From positions 62,001-126,000 of the forward strand of contig NZ_JAHCKL010000004.1 of assembly GCF_026125785.1 (NCBI RefSeq): a DNA stretch of 64,000 nt, read 5' to 3'. The notes under the pieces are model-generated. The model did no database searches, had not been told where the DNA came from, and saw only the letters and a program-made list of their open reading frames with translations. Made by a program: the position numbers and the translations under genes. The first letter of the stretch is position 1. Each line of letters starts with the position of its first letter. This document shows positions 8,892 to 19,410 of this stretch, in pieces. The DNA is from Hydrogenophaga sp. Its GTDB lineage: Bacteria; Pseudomonadota; Gammaproteobacteria; Burkholderiales; Burkholderiaceae_C.

Positions 8892-10136
8892 TCAGACGCG
8901 CTGGAAGACCAACGTTCCGTTGGTACCGCCAAAACCGAAATTGTTTTTCACGGCCACTTCAATCTTCATATCCCGCGCCGTATTGGCGCAGTAATCCAGA
9001 TCGCACTCGGGATCCTGATTGAAGATGTTGATGGTTGGCGGGCTCTTCTGGTGGTGCACCGCCAGCACGGTGAACACGCTCTCGATGCCCCCCGCACCGC
9101 CCAGCAGATGCCCCGTCATGGACTTGGTGGAGTTCACCACGACCTTGCGGGCATGATCGCCCAGCGCCGCCTTGATGGCATTGCTTTCGTTGACGTCACC
9201 CAGCGGCGTCGATGTCCCGTGGGCGTTGAGGTAGTGAACCTGATCGGCGTTGAGTCCCGCGTTGCGCAACGCATTGACCATGGCGCGGCGCGGACCATCC
9301 ATGTTGGGTGCGGTCATATGGCCGGCGTCGGCACTCATGCCATACCCGCTCACTTCCGCGTAGATACGCGCGCCGCGCGCGCGCGCATGCTCGTATTCTT
9401 CCAGCACCATGACACCCGCCCCCTCGCCCAGCACGAAGCCATCACGGTCACGGTCCCAGGGCCGCGACGCTGTCGCGGGATCGTCATTGCGGGTCGAGAG
9501 TGCGCGCATGGCGGCAAACCCACCAATGCCCAGCGGAGAGACGGTTGCCTCAGAGCCGCCGGCGACCATCACGTCCGCATCGCCGTATTCGATCTTGCGT
9601 GCCGCCTCACCGATGCAATGCAGTCCTGTCGTGCAGGCCGTGACCACCGCCAGATTGGGGCCCTTGAAACCGAAGCGGATCGACACATGGCCGGAGATCA
9701 TGTTGATGATCGAAGCGGGCACGAAGAACGGCGAGATGCGGCGCGGCCCGCGGTTCATCAGCTCGGTGTGCGTCTCCTCGATCTGGGGCAACCCACCGAT
9801 GCCCGAGCCGATCAGGCAGCCAATGCGTTGCGAGAGCTCTTCTTCAAGCGCGTCGCCCACCGGAAGGCCCGAATCAACCACCGCCTGGTGAGCTGCGGCA
9901 ATGCCGTAGTGAATGAAGCTGTCCATCGTGCGCGCTTCCTTGGCACCGATGTACGCATTCAAATCAAAGCCCTTGACCTCACCGGCAAAGCGGCAGGCGA
10001 AGTTGCTGGCATCGAACTTGGTGATGAGGTCGATACCCGACTTGCCCGCCAACAGACTGTTCCAGGATTCCTCCACGGTGTTGCCGACGGGACTGATGCA
10101 TCCCAGACCGGTCACGACCACGCGACGACGACTCAT
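8892..10136 (-). CDS. fabF: 3-oxoacyl-ACP synthase II
   Basis: Beta-ketoacyl-ACP synthase II elongates acyl-ACP with malonyl-ACP in type II fatty-acid synthesis in the cytoplasm. The 414 residues match the family length (413 in E. coli). The nucleophile Cys is in [11 protein letters not shown] near residue 163. The two catalytic His residues are in [12 protein letters not shown] (about 303) and SMTGHLLGG (about 340). The glycine-rich C-terminus NNFGFGGTN is typical. It is last in the plsX-fabH-fabD-fabG-acpP-fabF run, 98 bp downstream of acpP. Confidence 0.98.
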   Translation of the reverse strand: MSRRRVVVTGLGCISPVGNTVEESWNSLLAGKSGIDLITKFDASNFACRFAGEVKGFDLNAYIGAKEARTMDSFIHYGIAAAHQAVVDSGLPVGDALEEELSQRIGCLIGSGIGGLPQIEETHTELMNRGPRRISPFFVPASIINMISGHVSIRFGFKGPNLAVVTACTTGLHCIGEAARKIEYGDADVMVAGGSEATVSPLGIGGFAAMRALSTRNDDPATASRPWDRDRDGFVLGEGAGVMVLEEYEHARARGARIYAEVSGYGMSADAGHMTAPNMDGPRRAMVNALRNAGLNADQVHYLNAHGTSTPLGDVNESNAIKAALGDHARKVVVNSTKSMTGHLLGGAGGIESVFTVLAVHHQKSPPTINIFNQDPECDLDYCANTARDMKIEVAVKNNFGFGGTNGTLVFQRV

Positions 10137-10234
10137 TCTTGATCCTCAGGGCTGAGCGTTGAATCTTCAACGCGGCGACCCCGGAGCGCCTGGATACTCT
10201 CCGTCTAGGCTGCCCGGTGGTCGAGCGTTCGCAA

Positions 10235-10513
<279 letters not shown>

Positions 10514-10589
10514 TTAGCCACCCCGGGGGGATACCCCCAGATGGCCCGCCGGGCGGCTCACGCGGCGTACGAAGATGAGAAGGGTGGGT

Positions 10590-11351
10590 TCAGGCCATGA
10601 ACATGCCACCATTGACATGCAGTTCCTGACCCGTCACATACGCGGCCTGCGGACTCGCCAGATAGGCCACGGCGTGTGCGATGTCGGCGGGCTTGCCCAG
10701 ATGCCCCAGCGGAATCTGCCCCAGCAGAGCTTTCTGTTGCTCCTCGGGCAACGCAGCTGTCATGTCGGTCTCGATGAACCCCGGAGCGACACAATTGACG
10801 GTGATATTGCGGCTACCCAGCTCGCGCGCCAGCGCACGCGTCATGCCGGCCACGCCGGCCTTGGCCGCTGCGTAGTTGGCTTGCCCGGGGTTGCCAGACG
10901 CCCCCACCACACTGGTGATGCTGATGATGCGGCCATAACGCTGCTTCATCATCGGCCGGATCACGGCTCGGCTCATGCGAAACACGGCTTTGAGATTGGT
11001 GTCCAGCACAGCGTCCCAATCCTCGTCCTTCAGGCGCATGGCCAGCATGTCGCGCGTGATGCCCGCGTTGTTCACCAGAATGTGCAGGCCGCCGTGCGTC
11101 TTCACGATGTCATCGATCACGGCCTCGGCGGCCGTTGCGTTGTTCACATCGAGCACCGCGCCGCGGCAACCGGACGCGGCGCCGTGTACGGCGGCCAACG
11201 TGGTGCCAATGCGCCGGGCACCCTCTTCGCTGGTTGCGGTGCCGATCACGGTCAGGCCACGCGCGGCGAGTTCCTGCGCAATGGCCGCACCGATGCCACG
11301 AGAAGCGCCAGTGACCAGGGCCACCTGGCCCGCGAACTTGGTTTCGGACAT
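10590..11351 (-). CDS. fabG: 3-oxoacyl-ACP reductase
   Basis: NADPH-dependent beta-ketoacyl-ACP reductase of the short-chain dehydrogenase family. The 253 residues are close to the family norm of about 245. It shows the cofactor motif TGASRGIGAAIA near the N-terminus, NNAG at about 95, the catalytic Ser in ITSVVGASGNPGQ, and YAAAK with the catalytic Tyr and Lys. The C-terminal FIETDMTAALPEEQQ is characteristic of FabG within this large family. It lies 18 bp downstream of fabD in the fab cluster. Confidence 0.97.
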   Translation of the reverse strand: MSETKFAGQVALVTGASRGIGAAIAQELAARGLTVIGTATSEEGARRIGTTLAAVHGAASGCRGAVLDVNNATAAEAVIDDIVKTHGGLHILVNNAGITRDMLAMRLKDEDWDAVLDTNLKAVFRMSRAVIRPMMKQRYGRIISITSVVGASGNPGQANYAAAKAGVAGMTRALARELGSRNITVNCVAPGFIETDMTAALPEEQQKALLGQIPLGHLGKPADIAHAVAYLASPQAAYVTGQELHVNGGMFMA

Positions 11352-11369
11352 GTGTGATTCTCCTGGGGT

Positions 11370-12320
11370 TCAGGCCAGCAGGGCCTTGACTTCGGCCAGC
11401 GTCGGAGGGTCAAAGAGTGCCGCCCCGGCCAGGGCGGGATCGATGCGTTTGATGGTGGCTGCCAGCACCTTGCGTGGCCCACATTCCACGATGGTATCCA
11501 CCCCCTGCGCCTGAATCGCCTTGACGCACTCCACCCAACGCACCGGGCCGAATGCCTGGCGGTACAGGGCATCCCGGATGCGGTCGGGATCGGACTCTGC
11601 AGCGACGTCGATGTTGTTGATGACGGCGATGCGCGGTGGCGCAAACGCGGTCACAGCCAGTTGCTCGCGCAGCTTCTCCGCCGCCGGCTTCATGAGGCTG
11701 GAGTGGAAAGGCGCCGACACCGGCAGCGGCAGGGTTCGCTTGGCCCCCAGCGACTTCAGCACCTCACAAGCCTTCTCGACGCCGGCCTTGCTGCCAGCGA
11801 TCACGGTCTGCGCGGGGTCATTGAAGTTCACCGCTTCCACCACTTCCGGGCTGCCCGCCCCAAATCCGGCCTGCGCCTGCGCGCAGCCAGCGATGACCCC
11901 CGCCGCATCCAGCCCGAGCACGGCCGCCATGGCCCCCGTTCCTACCGGCACGGCGTCCTGCATCGCCTGCGCACGAAAACGCACCAGGGGTGCCGCCTGC
12001 GCCAGCGTCAACACACCCGCCGCCACCAGCGCCGAGTACTCGCCCAGCGAGTGGCCGGCCAGCACATGGGGCGTGGCACCACCCTCAGCCTGCCATACGC
12101 GCCAGGCGGCAATGCCCGCCACCAGCATCACGGGTTGGGTGTTGGTGGTCAAGGCCAGCACATCTGCCGGGCCCTGGTGAATCAGTTGCGCCACATCTTC
12201 GCCCAACGCGTCGGAGGCTTCGGCCAGGGTTTCACGCACGGCCGGGTGATCACCCCAGTCGTCGAGCATGCCCACCGATTGAGAGCCCTGACCAGGAAAA
12301 ACGAATGCAAATTTCTTCAT
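11370..12320 (-). CDS. fabD: Malonyl-CoA:ACP transacylase
   Basis: Transfers malonyl from CoA to ACP to supply fatty-acid elongation. The 316 residues match the family. The N-terminus FVFPGQGSQSVGM is diagnostic. The active-site serine is in AGHSLGEYSALVAAG (about residue 92), with the Arg of the VRFRAQAMQ stretch. The catalytic His lies in VSAPFHSSLMKPA. The gene follows fabH by 59 bp and precedes fabG by 18 bp. Confidence 0.97.
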   Translation of the reverse strand: MKKFAFVFPGQGSQSVGMLDDWGDHPAVRETLAEASDALGEDVAQLIHQGPADVLALTTNTQPVMLVAGIAAWRVWQAEGGATPHVLAGHSLGEYSALVAAGVLTLAQAAPLVRFRAQAMQDAVPVGTGAMAAVLGLDAAGVIAGCAQAQAGFGAGSPEVVEAVNFNDPAQTVIAGSKAGVEKACEVLKSLGAKRTLPLPVSAPFHSSLMKPAAEKLREQLAVTAFAPPRIAVINNIDVAAESDPDRIRDALYRQAFGPVRWVECVKAIQAQGVDTIVECGPRKVLAATIKRIDPALAGAALFDPPTLAEVKALLA

Positions 12321-12379
12321 GTGTGATGTCCGCAGACAAACAGGAAACAGGAGAAGCGACGCTGCACGCAGCTCCGGCG

Positions 12380-13357
12380 TCAGAAGTCCAGCAGCGCAGA
12401 ACCCCAGGTAAAGCCGCCGCCCACACCTTCGAGCAACAAGGTGTCACCACGGCGAATCTGGCCCTGTCGCACGCCATGGTCCAGCGCCAATGGGATCGAT
12501 GCCGCCGAGGTGTTGCCGTGCTGGTCCACGGTGACAACCACCTTGTCCATGCCAAGTTTCAACTTGCGCGCGGTGCCTTGCATGATGCGGATATTGGCCT
12601 GATGGGGAATCAGCCAGTCGATGTCTTCCGTGGTGCGGCCCGCCTTCTGCAGCACGGCGCGCGCCGTGTCCTCCAGCACGCCGACAGCCAGCTTGAAAAC
12701 CGCCTGGCCGTCCATCTTGAGCAACGGGTCGCCCAGGACCTGCCCCCCTGAAACATGGCCAGGCACGCACAGGATGCCGGTGTGCTTGCCATCTGCATGG
12801 ATATCGGTTGCCAGAATGCCAGGCGTGTCGGATGCCCGCAGAACCACGGCACCAGCCCCGTCGCCAAACAGCACGCAGGTGGTGCGGTCGTTGAAATCCA
12901 GCAAGCGGCTGAATATCTCTGCCCCGACGACCAACGCGTTGCTGGCGCTGCCCGCCCTGATCATGGCGTCGGCCACGGTCAAGGCATAGATGAAGCCGCT
13001 GCAGACCGCCTGCACATCGAACGCGGGACAGCCGGCGATACCCAGCTTGTGCTGCAGTATGGTGGCGGTGGAGGGAAACACCATGTCTGGCGTGGACGTC
13101 GCGACGATGATGAGATCGATGTCAGAGGCGGGCAGGCCCGCCGCGTCCAGGGCCTGGCGGCTGGCTTGCAACGCGAGATCACTGGCAAAAACGCCGTCGG
13201 CGACAAAATGGCGGGCACGGATCCCTGTGCGCTCCACAATCCAGTCGTCGCTGGTTTCCACCCCTCGCTGAGCCAGCAGAGACACCATGTCGGCATTGGT
13301 CAGGCGCCGGGGAGGCAGGCAACTGCCGGTGCCGGTGATACGGGCGTAGCGTGTCAT
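12380..13357 (-). CDS. fabH: 3-oxoacyl-ACP synthase III
   Basis: Starts fatty-acid chains by condensing acetyl-CoA with malonyl-ACP. It has 325 residues against 317 in E. coli. The Cys-His-Asn triad is complete: Cys in [14 protein letters not shown] (about 120), His in [12 protein letters not shown] (about 252) and Asn in [13 protein letters not shown] (about 282). The N-terminus [16 protein letters not shown] is typical. It lies between plsX (19 bp upstream) and fabD. Confidence 0.97.
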   Translation of the reverse strand: MTRYARITGTGSCLPPRRLTNADMVSLLAQRGVETSDDWIVERTGIRARHFVADGVFASDLALQASRQALDAAGLPASDIDLIIVATSTPDMVFPSTATILQHKLGIAGCPAFDVQAVCSGFIYALTVADAMIRAGSASNALVVGAEIFSRLLDFNDRTTCVLFGDGAGAVVLRASDTPGILATDIHADGKHTGILCVPGHVSGGQVLGDPLLKMDGQAVFKLAVGVLEDTARAVLQKAGRTTEDIDWLIPHQANIRIMQGTARKLKLGMDKVVVTVDQHGNTSAASIPLALDHGVRQGQIRRGDTLLLEGVGGGFTWGSALLDF

Positions 13358-13376
13358 GCGGGAAGAATGGAGAGGG

Positions 13377-14438
13377 TCAGAGGGTCGGGATGCTCTTGAG
13401 TTCGCTCGGAAGCGATTCCGGCGAAATCAGCGGCTTGGCGTGCGCGATGCGATCCCGGACGTTGTCCAGCAGTTTGTTTTGGGCCGCATCATAAGCCCGA
13501 CCCAAGGCCTGCTCGAACGCAAAGGCGTCAGCCGAACCATGGCTTTTGAACACCAGGCCTTGGAGGCCCAGCAGGGCGGCGCCGTTGTAGCGACGATGAT
13601 CCAAACGGTGCTTGAACGCAGATAGCACCGGATAGGCAAAGATAGCACCAATTTTTCGAAAAATATTGCGAGAAAACTCTTCTCGCATCACACCAACGAC
13701 CATCGAAGCCAGCCCCTCGCTGGCCTTGAGCGCCACATTACCGACAAAGCCGTCACAGACCACGATGTCGGTGGTGCCCTTGAAGATGTCGTCACCCTCG
13801 ATGTTTCCAAAGAAGTTGAGATCACCGGTGTTGGCCGCATTTCGAAGCAAAATCCCTGCTTTTTTGATGACTTCGCTGCCTTTGATGACTTCTTCACCCA
13901 CATTCAGCAGGCCGACCGTGGGTTCCTGGCGGCCACTGGCGGCAGCCACCAGTGCTGAGCCCATGACCGCGAACTGCAGCAGGTGCTCCGCAGAGCAGTC
14001 CACATTGGCCCCGAGGTCCAGCACGGTGGTAGCTCCCCCGCGTGCGTTGGGCATCTGGGTAGCGATCGCGGGGCGGTCAATGCCCTCCAGCGTCTTGAGC
14101 ACATAGCGCGCGATGGCCATGAGGGCACCGGTGTTGCCGGCAGATACCGCCGCCTGAGCCTCACCAGCCTTCACCTGCTGGATCGCCACCCGCATGGAGG
14201 AATCCTTCTTGCGACGCAGCGCGACCTCCACCGGATCGTCCATGCCCACCACCTCGGTGGCCGGCACCACTCGGCAGCGCACATTGTTCAGAACCTGCGG
14301 CCAAGCCCGAAACACCTCCGGCTTACCCACCAACAGCAACTGGGCCTGAGGGTGACTGGCCAGGAATGCGGCGCACGCAGGCAGCGTTACCGCCGGGCCG
14401 ACGTCGCCACCCATGCAATCGACAGCTATCGTGATCAT
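13377..14438 (-). CDS. plsX: Phosphate acyltransferase PlsX
   Basis: Makes acyl-phosphate from acyl-ACP for phospholipid synthesis and acts as a peripheral membrane enzyme. The 353 residues match the family. The start [14 protein letters not shown] is the diagnostic PlsX N-terminus. Other conserved stretches are [32 protein letters not shown] and [16 protein letters not shown]. It follows rpmF in the usual yceD-rpmF-plsX-fabH order. An intrinsic terminator at 14462-14489 separates it from rpmF, so it may have its own promoter or depend on partial read-through. Confidence 0.97.
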   Translation of the reverse strand: MITIAVDCMGGDVGPAVTLPACAAFLASHPQAQLLLVGKPEVFRAWPQVLNNVRCRVVPATEVVGMDDPVEVALRRKKDSSMRVAIQQVKAGEAQAAVSAGNTGALMAIARYVLKTLEGIDRPAIATQMPNARGGATTVLDLGANVDCSAEHLLQFAVMGSALVAAASGRQEPTVGLLNVGEEVIKGSEVIKKAGILLRNAANTGDLNFFGNIEGDDIFKGTTDIVVCDGFVGNVALKASEGLASMVVGVMREEFSRNIFRKIGAIFAYPVLSAFKHRLDHRRYNGAALLGLQGLVFKSHGSADAFAFEQALGRAYDAAQNKLLDNVRDRIAHAKPLISPESLPSELKSIPTL

Positions 14439-14461
14439 GTCGACATCATCCCAGAAGAGCG

Positions 14462-14489
14462 AAAAAAAGCCCGCAGCGGATGCGGGCTT
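14462..14489 (-). terminator. Rho-independent terminator between rpmF and plsX
   Basis: On the minus strand AAGCCCGCA pairs with TGCGGGCTT (9-bp stem, 5-base loop) and is followed directly by a run of seven T. It ends the yceD-rpmF message, probably only partly, giving more L32 than PlsX. Confidence 0.88.
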
Positions 14490-14555
14490 CTGCCTCGATC
14501 ACCACCCGCCTCCCCCGATCGCGATGACGCGGCGAGGCCGGTGGCAGCCCTTCAT

Positions 14556-14738
14556 TCAGGCTTCGGACTTGTTCTTCAGAACCTGGCGGCCACGGTAGAA
14601 CCCGTTGGGGCTGATGTGGTGGCGCAGGTGGGTTTCACCGGTGGTCGGCTCCACAGCGATGCCCGGAACATTGAGGGCATTGTGCGAACGGTGCATGCCT
14701 CGCTTGGAGGGCGACTTCTTGTTTTGCTGGACGGCCAT
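14556..14738 (-). CDS. rpmF: 50S ribosomal protein L32
   Basis: A 60-residue basic ribosomal protein of the large subunit. The start [19 protein letters not shown] is the typical L32 N-terminus, and the C-terminal half [14 protein letters not shown] fits the family. The zinc-binding cysteines present in some L32 forms are absent, as in E. coli. It lies between yceD and plsX, an arrangement conserved across Proteobacteria. A minus-strand TATAAT at 14870-14875 is probably its own promoter. Confidence 0.97.
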   Translation of the reverse strand: MAVQQNKKSPSKRGMHRSHNALNVPGIAVEPTTGETHLRHHISPNGFYRGRQVLKNKSEA

Positions 14739-14869
14739 GTTGGGCTCCTGGAATCGATAAGGTCAGAACAGGTGCGCCTCAACCGCACACCCCTCGTGCC
14801 GGACTTGTTCCGGACAGCCGCTTCTGCAGCGACGGGTAGGGGCCTATGGATGCCAGCGCAAAGCCAAGC

Positions 14870-14875
14870 ATTATA
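14870..14875 (-). promoter_or_regulatory. -10 box of a probable rpmF promoter
   Basis: A perfect TATAAT on the minus strand in the yceD-rpmF gap. The nearest -35-like hexamer, TTGATG, lies 20 bp upstream, longer than ideal. A transcript from about 14863 would have a leader of about 125 nt before the rpmF ATG. Confidence 0.5.
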
Positions 14876-14905
14876 GCCCGAAGCGGCCCGCCCGCCATCA
14901 AAAGC

Positions 14906-15463
14906 CTATTTCTTGAGCTTTTGCAAGACCGCAAAGGGATTGGGGCGCCCTGAGCCCTCCTCGTCAGGCACCGCCGGGTCCCTGGCCTGCATCGGCCATT
15001 GAACGGGGCAGATGCCGTGCACCGGAACCAAGGGAAGTGCCATCAGAAGCTCGTCCTCAAGAACTTCGTACAGGTTGGGGCGCGGCTCCAGCGCCAGCAG
15101 GTCTTCCTCACAATCGTCGTCCTGGGCCTCTGCGGCGGCCTCGTCCGCAACGAAGCGGAACCAGCGATCCACCTCGAGATCGGTCTCGACGGGTCCCAGA
15201 CAGCGCTGGCAGGTCAGCGGCAGCTTGGTGCCCGCGCGCATGTGCATCCACGGCTCTGGGGAAGCGCCTGCAGGTCCCGGGCGCATTTCGCCCAGGATCT
15301 CCCACTGAACGGGCCCTGGGGATGGCGCTTCGCCAGCGGCTTCGCTCAACAGGCGCGGCAGCAGGGCCATCGGTGTTTCCAGGGTCAGACGAGCACCAGC
15401 TTGCGCAAAACCTCGGGCGTCCAGCCGTTCCGGGCTCCAGGCGAATGTCGGGGCGGATTTCAT
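14906..15463 (-). CDS. yceD: YceD family protein (DUF177), 23S rRNA/L32-linked
   Basis: A 185-residue protein of the YceD/DUF177 family. It is linked by genome position to ribosomal protein L32 and in plants to 23S rRNA accumulation; its biochemical role is not settled. I start it at the ATG at 15463 (MKSAPTFAWSPERLDARGFA). A longer frame exists but would overlap the divergent maf gene. Two cysteines in LPLTCQRCLGPVE form the conserved CxxC. The acidic middle (EDLLALEP) and a further conserved stretch, LVPVHGICP, fit the family. It is first in yceD-rpmF and divergent from the maf gene 36 bp away. Confidence 0.9.
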   Translation of the reverse strand: MKSAPTFAWSPERLDARGFAQAGARLTLETPMALLPRLLSEAAGEAPSPGPVQWEILGEMRPGPAGASPEPWMHMRAGTKLPLTCQRCLGPVETDLEVDRWFRFVADEAAAEAQDDDCEEDLLALEPRPNLYEVLEDELLMALPLVPVHGICPVQWPMQARDPAVPDEEGSGRPNPFAVLQKLKK

Positions 15464-15499
15464 CCCGGCAGTGTAAAAGAATGCGGGGAAAATACCGGG

Positions 15500-16111
15500 A
15501 TGTCGACGACCAAGAACCTCATCCGCACCGGCACGCGCCGCCTCATCCTGGGCTCTACGTCCCGCTACCGGCGCGAGTTGCTCTCGCGGCTTCAGGTGCC
15601 GTTCGAGGCCGTTGCACCCGATGTGGACGAAACCCCGGCACCCGGCGAGGCTCCGGCCACCCTGGCCACAAGGCTCGCGCAAGCCAAGGCACGCGAGGTG
15701 GCTCGCCGGCATCCCGACGCGGTGGTGATCGGCAGCGACCAGGTCGCCGATCTGCGCGGCCTGCCGCTGGGCAAGCCTGGTGACCATGCGCGCGCGGTGG
15801 CGCAGTTGCGCAGCATGAGCGGCCAGACCGTGGTGTTCCAGACGGCGCTGACCGTGGTTTGCCTGGAAACCGGCTTTGAGCAGAGCGACCTGGCCTCGGT
15901 GCGGGTGGTGTTTCGCGACCTGGACGATGAGGAAATCGAACGCTATCTGCGCGCTGAGCAGCCCTACGACTGTGCTGGCAGCGCCAAGAGTGAAGGTCTG
16001 GGCATCGCCCTGCTGGAGCGCATTGACAACGACGACCCCACGGCGCTGGTGGGCCTGCCTTTGATTCGCACCTGCCGCATGATCCGCGCAGCCGGCCTCC
16101 TACTGCCGTGA
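15500..16111 (+). CDS. Maf/YceF-type nucleotide pyrophosphatase
   Basis: House-cleaning pyrophosphatase that removes modified nucleotides; the YceF subgroup prefers 7-methyl-GTP. It has 203 residues from the ATG at 15500. The Maf signature LILGSTSRYRRELLSRL lies near the N-terminus, followed by VAPDVDE, the catalytic region VIGSDQV and LGKPG, and the closing SAKSEGLGIALLERI. A much longer upstream frame is a shadow of yceD on the other strand, so the start is placed where the Maf homology begins. The next gene starts within its stop codon (GTGA). Confidence 0.92.
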   Translation: MSTTKNLIRTGTRRLILGSTSRYRRELLSRLQVPFEAVAPDVDETPAPGEAPATLATRLAQAKAREVARRHPDAVVIGSDQVADLRGLPLGKPGDHARAVAQLRSMSGQTVVFQTALTVVCLETGFEQSDLASVRVVFRDLDDEEIERYLRAEQPYDCAGSAKSEGLGIALLERIDNDDPTALVGLPLIRTCRMIRAAGLLLP

Positions 16112-16908
16112 GCACCCACTCCCAGAACCCGGGCACCCTTTTCCTGGTGCCCACGCCGCTGGACTTCGGCATGGACGCAGCGCCCGCGACGCCGCTCGAT
16201 CAATGGCTCCCCGGCGAAACCCTGGCAACGGCCCGCCGCCTGACCTACTGGATCTCGGAGAATGCCAAGAGCACCCGCGCCTTTCTCAAACGGGTCGAAA
16301 GCGTGGGAAATCTCGCGGCGCCGTTGCAGGCACAACACATCGCCGCCTTGCCAAGAGCCGCCCACAAGCGGGGTGATCACACACCAGAGGCCGAACTCGA
16401 AGCGCAGGCACGCGCGCTGCTGATACCGGCCCTACAAGGCCACGATATCGGGCTGGTCAGCGAAGCAGGGATGCCTGCGATCGCCGACCCTGGAAGCTCC
16501 ATCGTGCGCGCGGCACATGCCCTGGGTATGCGGGTCGTCCCTTTGACGGGGCCGATCTCGTTGATGCTCGCGCTCGCTGCGAGCGGCCTGAACGGGCAGA
16601 GCTTCGCGTTCGTCGGGTACGTGCCGCAGGAGGCGTCCGAACGCGCGAGGCGCCTGCGCGAACTGGAAGCACTCGCGCTGAAATCCGGTCAGACGCAAAT
16701 CCTCATTGAAACGCCGTACCGAAACAGCGCTCTGCTGCAGTCCTTGTTTCAAACACTGCAGCCCGGCACCCGTCTGGCGGTGAGTGCGGCGCTCTCGCTC
16801 ACGCAGCAGGTCAGCCGCAGCGCCCTGATCAGCGAATGGCGGCGCCACCGTGCGCTGCCGGACAGTCTTCCGCTGCAGGCCCCCTGCGTGTTCCTGCTGG
16901 GGCGCTGA
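16108..16908 (+). CDS. RsmI-like SAM-dependent methyltransferase (tetrapyrrole-methylase fold)
   Basis: A 266-residue methyltransferase related to RsmI, which 2'-O-methylates C1402 of 16S rRNA. It begins with GTG overlapping the maf stop. TLFLVPTPLDFG is the family N-terminus, normally LYLVPTPIGNL. GLVSEAGMPAIADPGSSIVRAAHALGMRVVPLTGPIS is the SAM-binding core. It differs from classical RsmI in the N-terminal LDFGMDAAPA insertion and in ending without the usual C-terminal helix-turn-helix. It is therefore probably a paralogue often found beside maf in Burkholderiales, and its target may not be C1402. Confidence 0.82.
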   Translation: MSTHSQNPGTLFLVPTPLDFGMDAAPATPLDQWLPGETLATARRLTYWISENAKSTRAFLKRVESVGNLAAPLQAQHIAALPRAAHKRGDHTPEAELEAQARALLIPALQGHDIGLVSEAGMPAIADPGSSIVRAAHALGMRVVPLTGPISLMLALAASGLNGQSFAFVGYVPQEASERARRLRELEALALKSGQTQILIETPYRNSALLQSLFQTLQPGTRLAVSAALSLTQQVSRSALISEWRRHRALPDSLPLQAPCVFLLGR

Positions 16909-16910
16909 CC

Positions 16911-17798
16911 TCAGGCGACGGAAAGGCGCTGCAGGTGCGCGCGCACCGAGCCACTGAGGTCGGGATTGGCCAGCGCGAGATCGATCGTGGCCTCCAGGAA
17001 ACCTTCCTTGCTGCCGCAGTCGTAGCGCTTGCCTTCGTAGCGAAAGGCCTGCACCTTTTCCTGACCGATCAAGGCTGCGATGCCATCGGTCAGTTGGATT
17101 TCGCCGCCCGCACCGCGCGGCTGGCGCCGGATGCTTTCGAACACCGCTGGGGTGAGCACGTAGCGACCAGCCACCGCCAACGTGGAGGGCGCGACGTCCG
17201 GCGCAGGCTTCTCCACCATGGCAAACACCTCGGCGAGTTGCTGGTTGACGCCGTGCACGTCCACCACCCCGTAGCGCCGGGTCTCGGCGCGCGGCACATC
17301 CTGCACAGCCAACACCGTACCCGGACTGGCCGAGTAGGCCTGCACCATCTGCTGCAGCACGGTCGTGCCTCCAGCCAACTGGTCCTTCCCCATCATCAGG
17401 TCGTCGGCCAGCAAGACGGCGAAAGGCTCATCCCCCACCAGACGTTCGGCACACAGCACCGCGTGTCCCAGCCCCAGCGCGCGCGGCTGCCGCACGTAGA
17501 CGCAGTCCATGTCGTCGGGCTTGATCGAATGCACGAGTTGGAGCAATGCCCCCTTGCCCGCCGATTCCAGTTCCATCTCGAGTTCGTACGCGGTATCGAA
17601 ATGGTCTTCAATTGCGCGCTTGTGCCGACCGGTCACGAAGATCATTTCCCTGATGCCGGCCGCGTAGGCCTCTTCCACCGCGTACTGGATCAGGGGCTTG
17701 TCCACCACCGGCAACATCTCCTTGGGGATCGCCTTGGTGGCGGGAAGAAATCGGGTACCAAGGCCACCCACGGGGAATACGGCTTTGCGGATCGTCAT
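16911..17798 (-). CDS. galU: UTP-glucose-1-phosphate uridylyltransferase
   Basis: Makes UDP-glucose from UTP and glucose-1-phosphate for envelope polysaccharides. It has 295 residues, near the family norm of 290-300. The nucleotide-binding start is [40 protein letters not shown]. The conserved [15 protein letters not shown] and LADDLM (with the metal-binding Asp) follow. It is convergent with the methyltransferase gene (2 bp apart) and divergent from manC across a 166-bp gap. It forms a sugar-nucleotide group with manC and galE. Confidence 0.96.
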   Translation of the reverse strand: MTIRKAVFPVGGLGTRFLPATKAIPKEMLPVVDKPLIQYAVEEAYAAGIREMIFVTGRHKRAIEDHFDTAYELEMELESAGKGALLQLVHSIKPDDMDCVYVRQPRALGLGHAVLCAERLVGDEPFAVLLADDLMMGKDQLAGGTTVLQQMVQAYSASPGTVLAVQDVPRAETRRYGVVDVHGVNQQLAEVFAMVEKPAPDVAPSTLAVAGRYVLTPAVFESIRRQPRGAGGEIQLTDGIAALIGQEKVQAFRYEGKRYDCGSKEGFLEATIDLALANPDLSGSVRAHLQRLSVA

Positions 17799-17964
17799 GT
17801 CGATGTGTTCTTTCGCAGGTTCGTGAAGAAAGACGCACCATGTTAACTGCGTGTGCGCCAGCGTCGCCTCAAACGATACACTGCATTACGTCATTGATCG
17901 AGTGTCTTGAAGGCCAGTCCTGACGCGGGTTCCAGGCCGACATCGCACCCCCTATCTACTGCTC

Positions 17965-19410
17965 ATGAGCATCACTCCCGTCATCCTTTGCGGAGGCTCG
18001 GGCACACGTCTGTGGCCCCTGAGCCGGCAAGGCTTCCCCAAACAGTTCGTGCCGCTCGTGGGTGACAAGAGCCTGCTGCGCCTCACCCTGGAACGTCTGT
18101 CCTGGACAGCCCAGCCCCCCATCTGCGTGGCCAGTGAGGACCATCGATTCCTGGTGGCCGACTCGCTGGAAGCCGAGCGCATGGCAGGCACCGTGCTGCT
18201 TGAGCCCGCGGCGCGCAATACCGCAGCCGCGATGGCACTGGCCGCGCTGCATGCCCGCAGCCAGGGCGACCCTTTGCTGTTGTTCTGCCCCTCGGACCAT
18301 CACATTCCCGACACACAGGCCTTTGCGCGCACCATCCAACTGGGAGTGGCCGCGGCCGAAAGTGGCGCCATCGTGACATTTGGCGTGGTGCCCAGTTTCC
18401 CAAGCAGTGCCTATGGCTACATCCAGCAAGGCGATGCGCGAACCGATGGCAGCCGCAGCGTGGCACGCTTCATTGAGAAGCCCGCACCCGCGGCCGCGCA
18501 AGCCCTGCTGCTGCAGGGGCATGTGCTTTGGAACGCCGGTATCTTCCTCGTGCGCGCCAGCGTCATGCTGGCCGCACTCACCCGCCATGCGGCCGACATC
18601 CTCCAGGCCTGCGAAGGGGCCATGGCCCAGCCCCGTACGGAGAGTGTGGGTGAGGTGGTTTTCGTGCGTCCGGAGAAGGAAGTCTTCCTCGCCTGCCGGT
18701 CGCAGAGCATCGACTATGCCGTGATGGAACGCCATGACAACGTGGCCGTGGTGCCCTTTCAAGGCCAATGGAGCGACGTCGGCAGCTGGAACGCGGTTGC
18801 CGAACTCAGCGACGCCGACGACGACGGCAACCGCATCACCGGCCAGGGACATGCGCTGCAGTCGCGCAACACCTTCATCCACGCACCGGGCCGCACGGTG
18901 GTGGCGCTGGGCACCCAGGACTTGCTCATCATCGATACGCCCGACGCGCTGCTGGTGGCCCAGCGGGACCATGCCGAGCAGGTCAAGGACGTGGTCTCGC
19001 ACCTGAGCCAGCGCAAGATTCCACAAGCCGCCGAACACCGGCGCGTGGCCCGCCCCTGGGGTTGGTACGACAGCGTCGACATGGGCGAGCGCTTCCAGGT
19101 CAAACGCATAGGCGTGAAGCCCGGCGCCTCGCTGAGCCTGCAGAAGCACCATCACCGCGCGGAGCACTGGATCGTCGTCAAGGGTACGGCGGAAGTCACG
19201 CGCGGGCAGGAGGTCTACCTGCTGGCAGAGAACCAGTCGACCTACATCCCGATCGGCGAAGTGCACCGGCTGCACAACCCCGGCAAGATGGTGCTCGAAA
19301 TGATCGAGGTGCAGTCCGGCAGCTACCTGGGCGAAGACGACATCGTTCGGCTGGAGGATCTGTATGGCCGCCAGCCGGCCACCACACCGGACGGCCGCAA
19401 GACCTCATGA
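17965..19410 (+). CDS. manC: Mannose-1-phosphate guanylyltransferase / mannose-6-phosphate isomerase
   Basis: Bifunctional type II enzyme (also called CpsB, AlgA or XanB) of GDP-mannose synthesis. It has 481 residues, the usual length. The guanylyltransferase domain opens with PVILCGGSGTRLWPLSRQGFPKQF and carries FIEKP about 150 residues in. The C-terminal cupin isomerase domain starts near RPWGWYDSVDMGERFQVKRI and has the metal-binding LSLQKHHHRAEHWIVVKG and YIPIGEVHRL. It overlaps galE by ATGA, so the two are translated together. No glycosyltransferase cluster follows, so the polysaccharide served is unknown. Confidence 0.95.
   Translation: MSITPVILCGGSGTRLWPLSRQGFPKQFVPLVGDKSLLRLTLERLSWTAQPPICVASEDHRFLVADSLEAERMAGTVLLEPAARNTAAAMALAALHARSQGDPLLLFCPSDHHIPDTQAFARTIQLGVAAAESGAIVTFGVVPSFPSSAYGYIQQGDARTDGSRSVARFIEKPAPAAAQALLLQGHVLWNAGIFLVRASVMLAALTRHAADILQACEGAMAQPRTESVGEVVFVRPEKEVFLACRSQSIDYAVMERHDNVAVVPFQGQWSDVGSWNAVAELSDADDDGNRITGQGHALQSRNTFIHAPGRTVVALGTQDLLIIDTPDALLVAQRDHAEQVKDVVSHLSQRKIPQAAEHRRVARPWGWYDSVDMGERFQVKRIGVKPGASLSLQKHHHRAEHWIVVKGTAEVTRGQEVYLLAENQSTYIPIGEVHRLHNPGKMVLEMIEVQSGSYLGEDDIVRLEDLYGRQPATTPDGRKTS

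Noticed and set aside
10520-10550. GGGGGTATCCCCC hairpin between fabG and acpP as a terminator
   Set aside because: The stem is only 5 bp and no T run follows on either strand.
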